NCBI GenBank assembly: GCA_017744915.1
Contig: JAGIAH010000005.1
Coordinates: 218,139-282,138 of the forward strand
Length of the DNA stretch: 64,000 nucleotides
Direction of reading: 5' to 3'
Source: Agrobacterium tumefaciens
GTDB lineage: Bacteria > Pseudomonadota > Alphaproteobacteria > Rhizobiales > Rhizobiaceae
Shown: positions 1-8,510 of the stretch, piece after piece
How positions within the stretch are numbered: position 1 is the stretch's first letter
How the letters are laid out: each line of letters opens with the position of its first letter
The notes under the pieces: generated by a model
What the model saw: the letters and a program-made list of their open reading frames with translations, nothing else
What the model was told of the DNA's origin: nothing
The model's database searches: none
Made by a program: the position numbers and the translations under genes

Positions 1-60
1 ACCTATCTGGACCTTCTGCGCGTGACGAGCGAAACCATCGCCAAGGGACTGTCTTCATGA
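1..60 (+). CDS. sitA: C-terminal end of metal ABC transporter substrate-binding protein (partial)
   Basis: An open frame runs from the window edge to a TGA at 58-60 and encodes the last 19 residues, ending ETIAKGLSS. The stop overlaps the ATG of the next gene (ATGA), which is typical of translational coupling. The following genes are a metal-type ATPase and two permeases, so this is expected to be the periplasmic Mn/Fe-binding protein of the same importer. The call rests on gene order; the visible fragment is too short to identify alone. Confidence 0.7.
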   Translation, partial: TYLDLLRVTSETIAKGLSS

Positions 61-965
61 GAATGGGCAGTAAAAAATCCGGCGGCGGCCTGACGGTTCA
101 AAATGCGACAGTGACCTATCGAAACGGCCACACCGCATTAAGAAACGCCAGCTTTTCCATCCCCCGCGGAACGATCACTGCACTTGTCGGCGTCAATGGC
201 GCCGGCAAGTCCACGATTTTCAAGGCGATCATGGGTTTTGTGCCGCTCGCCGCCGGTTCCGTCTCGATTTTCGATCTGCCGGTGAAGGAGGCGCTCCGGA
301 AAAACCTCGTGGCTTATGTGCCGCAGGCCGAAGAAGTGGACTGGAGCTTTCCGGTGCTGGTGGAGGATGTGGTGATGATGGGCCGTTACGGCCACATGAA
401 TTTCCTGCGCATCCCTTCGAAACGCGATCACCAGATGGTGGAAGAAGCGCTGAAACGCGTCAACATGCTCGATTATCGCAAACGCCAGATCGGCGAGCTT
501 TCCGGCGGACAGAAGAAGCGGGTGTTTCTGGCCCGCGCGCTGGCGCAGGAAGGCCAGGTCATCCTGCTGGACGAGCCTTTCACCGGTGTCGACGTGACGA
601 CGGAAGAGCAGATCGTAGCACTTCTGAAAGCGCTGCGGGATGAGGGCCGGGTCATGCTGGTTTCCACCCATAATCTCGGCAGCGTGCCGGAATTCTGTGA
701 CCGCGCCGTCTTCGTCAAGGGCACGGTTCTGGCATCGGGCAAGACGGCGGATACCTTCAACGAGGAAAACCTGCAAAAGGCCTTTGGCGGCAGCCTGCGC
801 CACTTCGTGCTTGGCGGGGCCGACCTGCACAACGACGCCGATCCGCGCCGGGTAAAGGTCATCACCGATGACGAGCGACCCTTCGTGATCTACGGCAAGA
901 ATGGCCAGAACGGGCGCAACCCCGAGGCTCCGAAGGAAAAACTCGATGATAAACAGCCTTCTTGA
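57..965 (+). CDS. sitB: Manganese/iron ABC transporter ATP-binding protein
   Basis: This is the cytoplasmic ATPase that powers a Mn(II)/Fe(II) importer with the membrane subunits encoded next. The 302-residue protein has a Walker [10 protein letters not shown] at residues 45-53, an LSGGQ signature at 148-152 and a Walker B ILLDE at about 169-173. The D-loop and the switch histidine (STHN) follow. The tail after about residue 250 is longer than in most family members and rich in Asp, Asn and Lys. The ATG overlaps the upstream stop by four bases, and the 3' end overlaps sitC by 20 bases, so sitA-D form one operon. In rhizobia this operon is usually controlled by the Mn-responsive Fur homologue Mur. 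Its promoter lies upstream of this window, so that cannot be checked here. Confidence 0.9.
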   Translation: MRMGSKKSGGGLTVQNATVTYRNGHTALRNASFSIPRGTITALVGVNGAGKSTIFKAIMGFVPLAAGSVSIFDLPVKEALRKNLVAYVPQAEEVDWSFPVLVEDVVMMGRYGHMNFLRIPSKRDHQMVEEALKRVNMLDYRKRQIGELSGGQKKRVFLARALAQEGQVILLDEPFTGVDVTTEEQIVALLKALRDEGRVMLVSTHNLGSVPEFCDRAVFVKGTVLASGKTADTFNEENLQKAFGGSLRHFVLGGADLHNDADPRRVKVITDDERPFVIYGKNGQNGRNPEAPKEKLDDKQPS

Positions 966-1806
966 GCCCTTTACCTATGGCTATATGCTGAACGCCATCT
1001 GGGTCAGCGCGCTGGTGGGGGGCGTCTGCGGGTTTCTCTCCGCCTATCTGATGCTGAAGGGCTGGTCGCTGATCGGCGATGCGCTTTCCCACGCCATCGT
1101 TCCGGGCGTGGCGGGCGCATATATGCTGGGCCTGCCCTTTTCGCTCGGTGCCTTCCTCTCCGGCGGGCTGGCGGCCGGCTCCATGCTGTTCCTGAACCAG
1201 AAGACAAGGCTGAAGGAAGACGCGATCATCGGGCTGATCTTCACCTCGTTTTTCGGGCTTGGCCTGTTCATGGTTTCGCTCTCGCCGACCTCGATCAATA
1301 TCCAGACCATCGTGCTCGGCAATATTCTGGCGATCACCGCCGAAGACACCATCCAGCTGGCGCTGATCGGCGGCATCAGCCTTCTCGTGCTGGCGCTGAA
1401 ATGGCGTGACTTCATGGTGGTGTTCTTCGATGAAAACCACGCCCGCACCGTGGGACTGAAGCCGGAAGTGCTGAAGGTGATCTTCTTCACCCTGCTCGCC
1501 GCCTCCACGGTTGCGGCGCTACAGACGGTCGGGGCCTTCCTCGTCGTCGCCATGGTCGTGACGCCGGGCGCCACCGCCTATCTCCTGACCGACCGTTTCG
1601 AGCGGCTGATCCTGATGAGCCTCATCATCGGCGCGGCCACCAGCTTCGTCGGTGCCTATCTCAGCTATTTCCTCGATGGCGCGACCGGCGGCGTCATCGT
1701 CGTGCTGCAGACGGCGATCTTCCTTGCCGCCTTCGTCTTTGCACCCAAACACGGGCTTCTCGCTTCCAGAGCCAAGGCCCGCAAGGCGCTCGGAGAAACG
1801 CCATGA
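946..1806 (+). CDS. sitC: Manganese/iron ABC transporter permease SitC
   Basis: This 286-residue polytopic membrane protein belongs to the ABC-3 family of metal permeases (SitC/MntB/ZnuB type). The start was set at ATG 946 (MINSLLEPF), which has an AAGGA Shine-Dalgarno just upstream and aligns with family N-termini. A longer in-frame start at 901 would add 15 uncharacteristic residues. Conserved features include the [14 protein letters not shown] segment near residues 40-53 and a DENHA region near residue 160. Hydrophobic helices fill most of the chain. The stop overlaps the ATG of sitD by four bases. It pairs with SitD in the inner membrane. Confidence 0.9.
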   Translation: MINSLLEPFTYGYMLNAIWVSALVGGVCGFLSAYLMLKGWSLIGDALSHAIVPGVAGAYMLGLPFSLGAFLSGGLAAGSMLFLNQKTRLKEDAIIGLIFTSFFGLGLFMVSLSPTSINIQTIVLGNILAITAEDTIQLALIGGISLLVLALKWRDFMVVFFDENHARTVGLKPEVLKVIFFTLLAASTVAALQTVGAFLVVAMVVTPGATAYLLTDRFERLILMSLIIGAATSFVGAYLSYFLDGATGGVIVVLQTAIFLAAFVFAPKHGLLASRAKARKALGETP

Positions 1807-2657
1807 GCGAATATTTCGAACTGGCGCTCCTGCCGTTCCAGCTGCCTTTCATGCAATATGCCTTCGTCATCACGCTGATGATCGCGGTGCCGATGGCGAT
1901 GCTCTCCTGTCTCCTGGTGCTGAAGGGCTGGTCGCTGATGGGGGATGCCGTCTCCCATGCCGTGCTGCCCGGCGTGGTGGTGGCCTATATTGTCGGCATA
2001 CCGCTCTCCATCGGCGCCTTCATCGCCGGCATGATCTGCGCGCTCGGCACCGGTTTCATCAAGGAAAACAGCCGCATCAAGGAAGATACGGTGCTCGGCA
2101 TCGTCTTTTCCGGCATGTTCGGGCTGGGGCTGGTGCTTTATGTGAAGGTGCAGAGCGATGTGCATCTCGACCATATCCTCTTCGGCGACATGCTGGGCAT
2201 TGCGCCGTCAGACATGCTGGAGACCGGCCTGATCGCGCTTTTCGCAACACTGTTCCTCGGCATCCTGCGCAAGGACCTGCTGGTCAACGCCTTCGATGCG
2301 CAGCATGCAAAAGCCATCGGCCTGCCGGTGCGTGTCCTGCATTACGGCCTGCTGATGGTTCTGTCGCTTACGGTCGTCGGCGCGCTGAAGGCGGTGGGCA
2401 TTATCCTCTCGGTCGCCATGCTGGTGGCGCCGGGCGCGATCGCCTTCCTGCTGACACGGCGCTTCTCCGCCATGCTGCTGGTGGCCATTGCGGTGGCGAT
2501 CGGCTCATCGCTGGCGGGCATATGGCTGAGCTTCCTGATCGATAGCGCCCCTGCCCCCACCATCGTGCTGTTCATGAGCCTTGCTTTCGTCGCAACCTTC
2601 ATCCGCACCACCTGGAAAGCCCGCCAGATCGATGCTGCCGGTGAGACAGGCTTGTAA
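1803..2657 (+). CDS. sitD: Manganese/iron ABC transporter permease SitD
   Basis: This is the second ABC-3 family membrane subunit, 284 residues. It is clearly paralogous to SitC: both carry LKGWSLxGDAxSHAxxPGV near the N-terminus and a related VGAxLxVAMxVxPGA segment in the C-terminal half. It overlaps the sitC stop codon (ATGA). It is the last gene of the operon; about 110 bases separate it from the next small gene, with a hairpin in between at 2712-2740. Confidence 0.9.
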   Translation: MSEYFELALLPFQLPFMQYAFVITLMIAVPMAMLSCLLVLKGWSLMGDAVSHAVLPGVVVAYIVGIPLSIGAFIAGMICALGTGFIKENSRIKEDTVLGIVFSGMFGLGLVLYVKVQSDVHLDHILFGDMLGIAPSDMLETGLIALFATLFLGILRKDLLVNAFDAQHAKAIGLPVRVLHYGLLMVLSLTVVGALKAVGIILSVAMLVAPGAIAFLLTRRFSAMLLVAIAVAIGSSLAGIWLSFLIDSAPAPTIVLFMSLAFVATFIRTTWKARQIDAAGETGL

Positions 2658-2711
2658 AAGAACGATTTTTGCGGGCGAGTGGAACATTTTCGCCTTTTGC
2701 GCGTCATTTTA

Positions 2712-2740
2712 CCGAGCCTGTCGCGGCGCGGCGGGCTCGG
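2712..2740. other. Hairpin between sitD and the DUF1328 gene
   Basis: CCGAGCC at 2712-2718 pairs perfectly with GGCTCGG at 2734-2740 across a GC-rich loop. No T-run follows, so it is not a classical intrinsic terminator. It could be a processing or attenuation structure at the end of sitABCD. Confidence 0.4.
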
Positions 2741-2766
2741 GATAATTACGCAAAAGGGGAAGCGCC

Positions 2767-2940
2767 ATGCTGAAATGGGCTCTTATTTTCTTTGTTATTT
2801 CTTTGATCGCAGGCGTATTCGGCTTTACCGGCATTTCCGCGGCGGCAGCGGGCGTGGCCCGCATTCTGTTCTTCATCGCCGTGGTGATCTTCCTGGTCTT
2901 CCTCGTGCTTGCCCTGATGGCCGGAAGCGCGGTCGTCTGA
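2767..2940 (+). CDS. DUF1328 small inner-membrane protein
   Basis: This is a 57-residue protein starting [16 protein letters not shown]. It has two predicted membrane segments, at about residues 4-22 and 33-51, separated by an Ala/Gly-rich turn ([12 protein letters not shown]). This is the layout and typical length of the DUF1328/UPF0391 (YtjA) family. A GGGGA Shine-Dalgarno lies eight bases upstream of the ATG. Its function is unknown; homologues are common near stress genes in proteobacteria. A strong terminator follows directly. It is probably transcribed from its own promoter or by read-through from sit. Confidence 0.85.
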   Translation: MLKWALIFFVISLIAGVFGFTGISAAAAGVARILFFIAVVIFLVFLVLALMAGSAVV

Positions 2941-2947
2941 ACGAAAA

Positions 2948-2982
2948 AGGCGACCGGGTTTTACGCCGGTCGCCTCTCTTTT
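2948..2982. terminator. Bidirectional intrinsic terminator
   Basis: A perfect 10-bp stem (AGGCGACCGG with CCGGTCGCCT) has an 8-base loop. It is followed by CTCTTTT on the plus strand and preceded by an A-run, which is a T-run on the minus strand. It sits between the DUF1328 gene and the convergent dehydrogenase gene and can serve both. Confidence 0.85.
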
Positions 2983-2995
2983 CTCCTGCCGATAA

Positions 2996-3727
2996 TCAGG
3001 CCGTCCAGCCGCCATCGATCACATGGATCTGGCCGGTGGTGAAACCTGCTTCGTCCGAAGCGAGATAAGTCACGAGCGCCGCAATTTCCTCCGGCGTGGC
3101 GATGCGGCCCATCGGCTGGCGGGCGATGAAGTCGGCCAATGCCTGCTCGTAATTGCCGGTGGCGCGCAGGCGGTCATGCAGGGACGGGCTGTCGACCGTG
3201 CCTGGGCAGATGGCGTTGCAGCGAATGCCTTTGGTGACGAAATCGGCGGCGATCGCCTTGGTGAGACCCACCACGGCCGCCTTGGAAGCCGTATAGGCGA
3301 AGCGGTTCGGCACGCCCTTCACACTGGAAGCAACCGACGACATGTTGACGATCGCGCCCTTGCCCTTTTCCAGCATGCCGGGCAGGAAGGCGCGGCAGGT
3401 GCGGTACATGGCCTTGGCATTAAGATCGAAGGAGAAATCCCAGTCCTTCTCTTCACAGTCCAGAATGGTGCCGGCATGCACGAAACCGGCGCAGTTGAAT
3501 AGCACGTCGGCATGGCCAATATCGGCGGCGAAATCCTTGACGCCATCGCCATCCAGCACGTTCAGAACCCGGGTTTCAGCGCCCTTGAGCGTCGAAAGCG
3601 CCTGCTCGTTGATATCGGTGGCGATGACACGCGCGCCGAGCGATACGAAACGCTCCGCCGTGGCCCGGCCGATACCCTGGCCGGCGGCGGTGATCACCAC
3701 TGTCCGGCCGTTAAAATCCTGCACCAT
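2996..3727 (-). CDS. Short-chain dehydrogenase, DHRS6 / 2-keto-3-deoxy-L-fuconate dehydrogenase-like
   Basis: This is a 243-residue classical SDR oxidoreductase using NAD(P). The cofactor motif is TAAGQGIG at residues 13-20, and ATDIN near residue 36 supports NAD binding. The catalytic set is Ser130 or Ser131, Tyr145 and Lys149 (YTASK). The segments VLFNCAGFVHAGTILDCEEK and NMSSVASSVKG resemble vertebrate DHRS6 (3-hydroxybutyrate dehydrogenase type 2) and bacterial 2-keto-3-deoxy-L-fuconate dehydrogenases. The substrate is therefore a hydroxy acid or a deoxy-sugar acid, but cannot be fixed from sequence. The start at MVQDFNG was preferred over one eight residues upstream. The gene is divergent from an IclR regulator, which is its likely controller. 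Confidence 0.82.
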   Translation of the reverse strand: MVQDFNGRTVVITAAGQGIGRATAERFVSLGARVIATDINEQALSTLKGAETRVLNVLDGDGVKDFAADIGHADVLFNCAGFVHAGTILDCEEKDWDFSFDLNAKAMYRTCRAFLPGMLEKGKGAIVNMSSVASSVKGVPNRFAYTASKAAVVGLTKAIAADFVTKGIRCNAICPGTVDSPSLHDRLRATGNYEQALADFIARQPMGRIATPEEIAALVTYLASDEAGFTTGQIHVIDGGWTA

Positions 3728-3805
3728 AAATAGCCTCCCGCTAAGGCGCACCCACCCTTTATGGACGGGCCGCTAAATTTCGATGATCTCAAATATGGAT
3801 CGACA

Positions 3806-3833
3806 ATTCATATGTAAACGCGGTATTCATATG
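3806..3833. promoter_or_regulatory. Tandem ATTCATATG repeats, candidate IclR operator
   Basis: The 9-mer ATTCATATG occurs at 3806-3814 and again at 3825-3833, 19 bases apart (about two helical turns). Each contains the palindrome CATATG. They lie between the divergent dehydrogenase and IclR genes. That is where an IclR-family dimer of dimers would bind, but no footprint is known to me. Confidence 0.4.
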
Positions 3834-3929
3834 GCGTCAAGCAGACTTGCGCGGTTCGCCGGTCTCGGGCAAGCCTATTTTCAGGCCGCCCTCCTTACCG
3901 GCGACCATGTGAACCATCCTCGAGGCCAG

Positions 3930-4697
3930 ATGACCGACGACGACAGCGAAAGATACCGCGCCCCCGCCCTCGACAAGGGTCTGGACATTCTCGAACTTCT
4001 GGCCCGCACCGATGGCGGGCTGACGCAGATCGAGATCGCCAAATCCATCGGAAAGAGCCCGAACGAACTTTACCGCATGCTGGACCGGCTGGTGCGCCGG
4101 GGTTACGTGCAGCGGCTTGATGGCGACCGTTTTTCGCTGACGCTGAAGATGTTCGGGCTGGCGCATTTCCACGCGCCGATCCGCCGGCTGGTCTCCTTCG
4201 CCGCACCGGTGATGCGCGATTTTTCCGCCAGCGCCGAACAGGCCTGCCATCTGGCGGTCTATGACCGCGGCAGCGTCGCTGTCATCGCCCAGCAGGAATC
4301 CTCCACCTATTGGGCCATGTCCATGCGGGTGGGTGCGCAGATGAGCCTGTTCCACACCGGCTCCGGCCATGTGCTTCTGGCCTTCCAGACCGAGGCGCAG
4401 CGCGAGATCATGATCACCGAACAGGTGCGCGGCAGCGGAGAAACCGTGCCGCCGGGCCTTGCCGAACGGCTTTCGGAGGTTCGTAAAAACGGCCTCGAAT
4501 CCATGGACAGCCTGCAAACCGCCGGCGTGCGCAATATTTCCGCCCCTGTTCTGACGCTTGACGGCACGGCGCTCGCCGTCATCACCTGCCCCTATATCAC
4601 ACCGCTTGGCGGCAAGGCGCCGACGCGCGAGGCCTGCGAGGAGCTGATCCGCGAGGCGGCAAAGCACATTTCTGAAATCGTGACCGGAAGCGTCTGA
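3930..4697 (+). CDS. IclR family transcriptional regulator
   Basis: This is a 255-residue IclR-type regulator. The N-terminal winged helix-turn-helix spans about residues 12-70 (ALDKGLDILELLARTDGGLTQ, then a recognition helix around SPNELYRMLDRL). The C-terminal effector domain covers about residues 85-250. The chosen ATG at 3930 has a GAGG Shine-Dalgarno and gives the usual family length. An upstream in-frame ATG at 3783 would add 49 residues and overlap the likely operator. It is divergent from the DHRS6-like dehydrogenase and probably controls it; the effector is unknown. Confidence 0.85.
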   Translation: MTDDDSERYRAPALDKGLDILELLARTDGGLTQIEIAKSIGKSPNELYRMLDRLVRRGYVQRLDGDRFSLTLKMFGLAHFHAPIRRLVSFAAPVMRDFSASAEQACHLAVYDRGSVAVIAQQESSTYWAMSMRVGAQMSLFHTGSGHVLLAFQTEAQREIMITEQVRGSGETVPPGLAERLSEVRKNGLESMDSLQTAGVRNISAPVLTLDGTALAVITCPYITPLGGKAPTREACEELIREAAKHISEIVTGSV

Positions 4698-4703
4698 ACA
4701 AAA

Positions 4704-4734
4704 AAACGCGACCGGCAGGGACCCGATCGCGTTT
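4704..4734 (+). terminator. Probable terminator of the IclR gene
   Basis: AAACGCGA at 4704-4711 pairs with TCGCGTTT at 4727-4734, preceded by an A-run. The T-run is short (TTT), so efficiency is uncertain. Confidence 0.55.
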
Positions 4735-4823
4735 CAAGTGACTGGAGATTTATGTCTCGTAAACGCGGGGGATGGCGGATGGTTCCCCTTTGAGATCGAT
4801 GGCAAAACCCGGAAACCCCTCCT

Positions 4824-4938
4824 CCGTCATTCCGGCCTTGAGCCGGAATCCAGCCACGGCGCGTCTGCGCCGTGAGGAAAGTCTCAGGCGATCAAAGACT
4901 TGATCGCGCTGGACCCCGGATCAAGTCCGGGGTGACGG
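4824..4938. repeat. RIME-like palindromic intergenic repeat, family 2 (copy 1)
   Basis: An imperfect palindromic element begins CCGTCATTCCGGCC and ends in GGGGTGACGG, with internal GAGCCGGAATCCAG and GGACCCCGGATCAAG arms. A second copy lies at 33760-33875 with the same outer arms and a divergent centre. Together with flanking unremarkable DNA it fills the 4698-5023 gap between genes. Confidence 0.75.
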
Positions 4939-5023
4939 TGTACGGATACTCCGCTTTCGCCAAACAGCCGATTTTCCGGTCGTATCAGCGGCCCAGGGGA
5001 AGCACAATGTTCCCCTTTATTTG

Positions 5024-5989
5024 TCAGGCAGCCGCCAGCGTCAGTTCCTTGCGAACCATCTCGCGCAGCGTCACCAGATCCTTGGCGAAGAGACGGATGC
5101 CTTCCGAGAGCTTTTCGGTGGCCATCGCATCTTCGTTCATCGCCCAGCGGAAAGCCTTTTCGTCAAGCGACTGCAGCGGCTCGGCCTTGACGTTGTCAGG
5201 CGAAAGCTTGCGCTCCAGCTTGCCGGTGTCCTTGTCCAGCTCTTCCAGCAGCGCCGGGCTGATCGTCAGGCGGTCGCAACCGGCCAAAGCTTCGATTTCG
5301 CCGACATTGCGGAAGGAGGCGCCCATGACGACGGTGCTGATGCCATTGGCCTTGTAATAATTGTAGATGCTGCGCACGGAAACGACGCCCGGATCGGTCT
5401 CGGCGGTGTAGTTCTCGCCGGTAGACTTCTTGTACCAGTCGAGGATACGGCCGACGAAGGGCGAGATGAGGAAGACCTTGGCTTCGGCGCAGGCAATCGC
5501 CTGGGCCTGGGAGAAGAGCAGCGTCAGGTTGCAGTCAATGCCTTCGGACTGGAGCACTTCGGCGGCCTTGATGCCTTCCCAGGTGGAAGCAAGCTTGATG
5601 AGGATGCGCTCACGCTCGATGCCACGCTCCTTGTAGGAGGCAATGATGTGGCGGGCCTTGGCGATGGAGGCTTGCGTATCGAAGGAAAGGTCGGCATCGA
5701 CTTCGGTCGAGACACGGCCGGGAACGAGGCCGGCAAGAGCCGCACCCACGGAAATGGCGAGACGATCGGCAACGGCGGCAACCACGGCGTCGGACTGGCC
5801 GCCCTGCTTCTTGCCCCATGCGACGGCTTCTTTCACCGCATCGGCAAAGGCCGGCGTGCCGAGCGCTTTCAGAACGATGGTCGGGTTGGTGGTGCAATCC
5901 ACCGGCTTCAGGCGCGCAACCGCCTCGATATCGCCGGTATCGGCAACGACCGTAGTGATGGCGCGAAGTTGTTCGAGTTTGGACGTCAT
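5024..5989 (-). CDS. tal: Transaldolase
   Basis: This cytosolic enzyme of the non-oxidative pentose phosphate pathway transfers a dihydroxyacetone unit between sugar phosphates. The 321-residue length and sequence fit the classical TalB class (E. coli TalB has 317). The Schiff-base lysine is Lys132 in [14 protein letters not shown], the same position as in E. coli; Asp17 (VADTGD) and Asn35 (TTNP) are also present. The start at MTSKLEQL was chosen because the upstream 24 residues are not family-like. It is divergent from a SorC-type regulator, which may control it. It would connect pentose intermediates to central metabolism. Confidence 0.93.
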   Translation of the reverse strand: MTSKLEQLRAITTVVADTGDIEAVARLKPVDCTTNPTIVLKALGTPAFADAVKEAVAWGKKQGGQSDAVVAAVADRLAISVGAALAGLVPGRVSTEVDADLSFDTQASIAKARHIIASYKERGIERERILIKLASTWEGIKAAEVLQSEGIDCNLTLLFSQAQAIACAEAKVFLISPFVGRILDWYKKSTGENYTAETDPGVVSVRSIYNYYKANGISTVVMGASFRNVGEIEALAGCDRLTISPALLEELDKDTGKLERKLSPDNVKAEPLQSLDEKAFRWAMNEDAMATEKLSEGIRLFAKDLVTLREMVRKELTLAAA

Positions 5990-6089
5990 ATCGAATGATC
6001 CTTCATGATCTCTTGAAAACTTGCTCAGCCGTCTTTTCGTTCCCGCACATGGTGCGCCCAAGGCCGAAATCGCGGTTTGTCCGGCTCAG

Positions 6090-6119
6090 ACTATCGCAAG
6101 CGCTACGGCAGAAAGTCAA
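6090..6119 (-). promoter_or_regulatory. Candidate sigma-70 promoter of tal
   Basis: On the minus strand TTGACT (6119-6114) and GATAGT (6095-6090) are separated by 18 bases, about 100 bases before the tal start. Confidence 0.45.
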
Positions 6120-6124
6120 GACAT

Positions 6125-6137
6125 TTGCGCATCGCAA
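6125..6137. promoter_or_regulatory. Inverted repeat TTGCG-N3-CGCAA, candidate SorC-type operator
   Basis: A perfect 5-bp inverted repeat with a 3-base spacer lies between the divergent tal and regulator genes, just upstream of the tal -35 element. A related half-site, ATCGCAAGCG, recurs at about 6093. Assignment to the adjacent regulator is inference. Confidence 0.35.
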
Positions 6138-6181
6138 TTGACATAAGTTTCACGCCTGCGATACTCGGCTGCACATAAGGA

Positions 6182-7192
6182 ATGGCAAGAACCGTGGCGA
6201 AACTGAGAAGAGAGACCCATACGACCTATTCGGAAGCAGCTTCGCTGAGGCTGCGCGCGGCATGGCTTTATTATAACCAGGGCATGACGCAGAAAGATGT
6301 CGCCGAAAAACTGGGGATCAGCCGCTCCACCGTCATCCGCCTGCTCGACGAGGCGATGAAACGCTCCGAAGTGCAGATCTGGATCAACGAGGGCATCGAG
6401 GATTTCGTTTCCCTGGCTGGCGAACTGGAGGCGGCCTACGGGCTGGACGAGGCCGTCATCATCCCCTCACCCGGCCCATCGACCGGCTCATCCACGGGCA
6501 AGATGGGTGCAGAAGGCACCGCCAAGGCCGTCGGCCTCGCGCTTGGGCAATTCCTCTCCGAAGTGGTGCCGAACGGCGCCACCATCGGCGTCGGCTGGGG
6601 CCGCACCATGACCGCCTCGCTTTCCAGCTTCCGACCGCCGCGCCGGGAAAACTGCAAGGTCGTCTCGCTGCTTGGCGGTATCGTCGCCGTGCACCAGACC
6701 AATCCGCTCGATTATACCTGGCGGCTGGCAAGCGCGCTCGGGGCGGAATGTTACATGTTCCTCGCGCCGCTTTTGGTGGATTCCGTCGAGACCAAACGGG
6801 CACTGATCGAAAAATGCGGGCTGGCGACGCTTTACGATCTCGCCGAGACGCTCGATCTCGCCATCGTCTCCTGCGGCGATATCGGCCCGCACTCCACCTC
6901 GCTGTCGGAAGGTTTCATCTCCAAGGAGACCCTGCGCGAACTCGTCGATGCCGGCTGCGTCTGCGACACCATGTTCAACTTCATCGATGCCGAAGGCCGC
7001 TCCGTCGAACACCCGATCAACCAGCGCGCCATGGCGATCGATCTCGACACACTGCGCAAGGCCAAACACATCGTGCTGGCCTCCGGCGGCGCCCACCGCG
7101 CCATCGCCATCCGCGCCACGATCAAACGCATCGGCTGTAATACGCTGATTACCGACGAGGCGGCAGCGCGGGCGTTGATGGAGCTGGTTTAG
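6182..7192 (+). CDS. SorC/DeoR-type sugar-binding transcriptional regulator
   Basis: This 336-residue regulator has an N-terminal helix-turn-helix at about residues 35-65 (MTQKDVAEKLGISRSTVIRLL). A SorC-type sugar-phosphate-binding domain covers about residues 75-335, with GVGWGRTM near residue 140 and ASGGAHR near 301. Such proteins sense phosphorylated sugars and control carbohydrate operons. The divergent transaldolase suggests a pentose or tetrose phosphate effector, but that is inference. ATG 6182 sits directly against an AAGGA; a GTG at 6194 has 12-base spacing, so the true start may be either one. The protein is paralogous to SmoC at 20900-21853. Confidence 0.85.
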   Translation: MARTVAKLRRETHTTYSEAASLRLRAAWLYYNQGMTQKDVAEKLGISRSTVIRLLDEAMKRSEVQIWINEGIEDFVSLAGELEAAYGLDEAVIIPSPGPSTGSSTGKMGAEGTAKAVGLALGQFLSEVVPNGATIGVGWGRTMTASLSSFRPPRRENCKVVSLLGGIVAVHQTNPLDYTWRLASALGAECYMFLAPLLVDSVETKRALIEKCGLATLYDLAETLDLAIVSCGDIGPHSTSLSEGFISKETLRELVDAGCVCDTMFNFIDAEGRSVEHPINQRAMAIDLDTLRKAKHIVLASGGAHRAIAIRATIKRIGCNTLITDEAAARALMELV

Positions 7193-7233
7193 GCGTCGTC
7201 AGGCCATTCGCGGGGTGGCCCTCACAAACACCA

Positions 7234-7326
7234 CCGTTATCCTCGAGCTTGTCCCGAGGATCTGCAACCGATTGATTTTATTCGACGTGATTAAATCCTC
7301 GGCACAGGGCCGAGAATGACGCCGAG
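7234..7326. repeat. Palindromic intergenic repeat, family 3 (copy 1)
   Basis: Outer arms TTATCCTCGAGC / CCGAGAATGACG enclose CCCGAGGATCTGCAACCGA and TTGATTTTA, then GTGATT. The same centre (ATCTGCAACC, TTGATTTTA, GTGATT) recurs at 56629-56722, so this is a dispersed element rather than a local hairpin. The rest of 7193-7504 shows no gene. Confidence 0.65.
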
Positions 7327-7504
7327 GGGATGGTTACCCTTCCCGACCGGCTTCTGGCCTCGGAGACGAACTCTTCGGCTTCTGCCTCAGCCAGCCCTGC
7401 CCTGATACCGCTTGTCCATTTCTCCTGCCATGACAGAGAACGTCTATGTGACAACGCATCGTCTACAATGCTATTTGGTGCGAGGCTCGAACGATCGACC
7501 AAAC

Positions 7505-8377
7505 TCACACCTTCCCCGTTTCCCATCCCAGCATCGCCCGCTTGCGGGTGAGGCCCCAGTGGTAACCCGTCAGCGCCCCGCTTTTACCGACCGCGCGATG
7601 GCAGGGGACGACGAAGGAGACCGGGTTTGCCCCGACCGCGGCACCCACGGCACGGGAGGCGCTGGGCTGGCCGATATCGCAGGCGATGTGCGAATAGGTG
7701 ACGGCGCGGCCCATCGGGATTTTCAGGAGGCTTTCCCAGACCCGCACCTGAAAATCCGTGCCGAGCAGCACGACGCGCAGCGGCCTGTCCGCCGACCACA
7801 GCGACGGTTCGAATACGCGCGCCGCATAGGGCGCGGTCGCTTCGCGATCCTCGACATAATCCGCGTTCGGCCAGCGCCCGGTCATATCCTCGAAACAGGC
7901 CCGTTCTTCGCCCGGATCGGCAAAGGCGCAGCCGGCAAGACCACGATCCGTTACCATGACGAGGGCAAGACCAAAGGGTGAGGCGTGGAAACCGTAACGG
8001 ATCGTCAGCCCGCCACCCCTCGCCTTCCATTCGCCGGGCGACATGGCTTCATGGGTGACGAACAGATCATGCAGGCGTCCGGGCCCCGACATGCCGACCT
8101 CGATCGAGGTTTCCAGCAGCGGCAAGTCCTCCTCGCGCAGCAGCCGCTTGGCGTGGTCGAGCGTCACGGCCTGCAAAAATGCCTTGGGTGAAAGACCGGC
8201 CCAGCGGGTGAAGGTTTTCTGCAATTGCGTCGGCGACTGGCCGAGCCTTGCGGCAATGGCTTCCAGCGAAGGCTGCTCGCGATAATCCAGCGTCAACAGC
8301 TCGATGACCCCGCGCACCGTGTCGTAGTCCGATCCGATGGGGGTGATGTCTTCGTTCAACGTAATATTGGCGTTCAT
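7505..8377 (-). CDS. Ada-like bifunctional AraC-type regulator / O6-methylguanine-DNA methyltransferase
   Basis: This protein repairs O6-alkylguanine by suicide transfer of the alkyl group to cysteine. It is 290 residues. An AraC-type helix-turn-helix region covers about residues 20-115 and a methyltransferase domain about residues 125-287. The acceptor is Cys259 in VVPCHRAVG, followed by the usual GxLxGYHWG segment. Compared with E. coli Ada (354 residues) it lacks the N-terminal zinc domain with the methylphosphotriester-sensing cysteine. It therefore should not be activated the way E. coli Ada is. The start at MNANITLNED was kept. Confidence 0.87.
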   Translation of the reverse strand: MNANITLNEDITPIGSDYDTVRGVIELLTLDYREQPSLEAIAARLGQSPTQLQKTFTRWAGLSPKAFLQAVTLDHAKRLLREEDLPLLETSIEVGMSGPGRLHDLFVTHEAMSPGEWKARGGGLTIRYGFHASPFGLALVMVTDRGLAGCAFADPGEERACFEDMTGRWPNADYVEDREATAPYAARVFEPSLWSADRPLRVVLLGTDFQVRVWESLLKIPMGRAVTYSHIACDIGQPSASRAVGAAVGANPVSFVVPCHRAVGKSGALTGYHWGLTRKRAMLGWETGKV

Positions 8378-8457
8378 CGCAGGTCTCCTAACGCTTCACA
8401 GAAAACCACTAAAGCGCCGTCGTCTCCACCCGTTTCTTGCCTCATGGTCCGTTTCTA

Positions 8458-8488
8458 CCGTCATACCGGCCTCGCGCCAGTATGACGG
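8458..8488. repeat. Short palindrome between ada-like and DUF2244 genes
   Basis: CCGTCATACCGGC at 8458-8470 and GCCAGTATGACGG at 8476-8488 are inverted repeats matching at 12 of 13 positions, with a 5-base loop. It resembles the outer arms of the family 2 repeat and may be a solo arm pair. It lies downstream of the DUF2244 gene (minus strand). Confidence 0.5.
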
Positions 8489-8510
8489 AGGGATAGAATA
8501 TACCGCGCCC

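Noticed and set aside
4994..5018. Stem AGGGGAA / TTCCCCT near the tal 3' end as a terminator
   Set aside because: The stem is real, but the T-rich stretch lies on the plus-strand side, the wrong side for the minus-strand tal gene.
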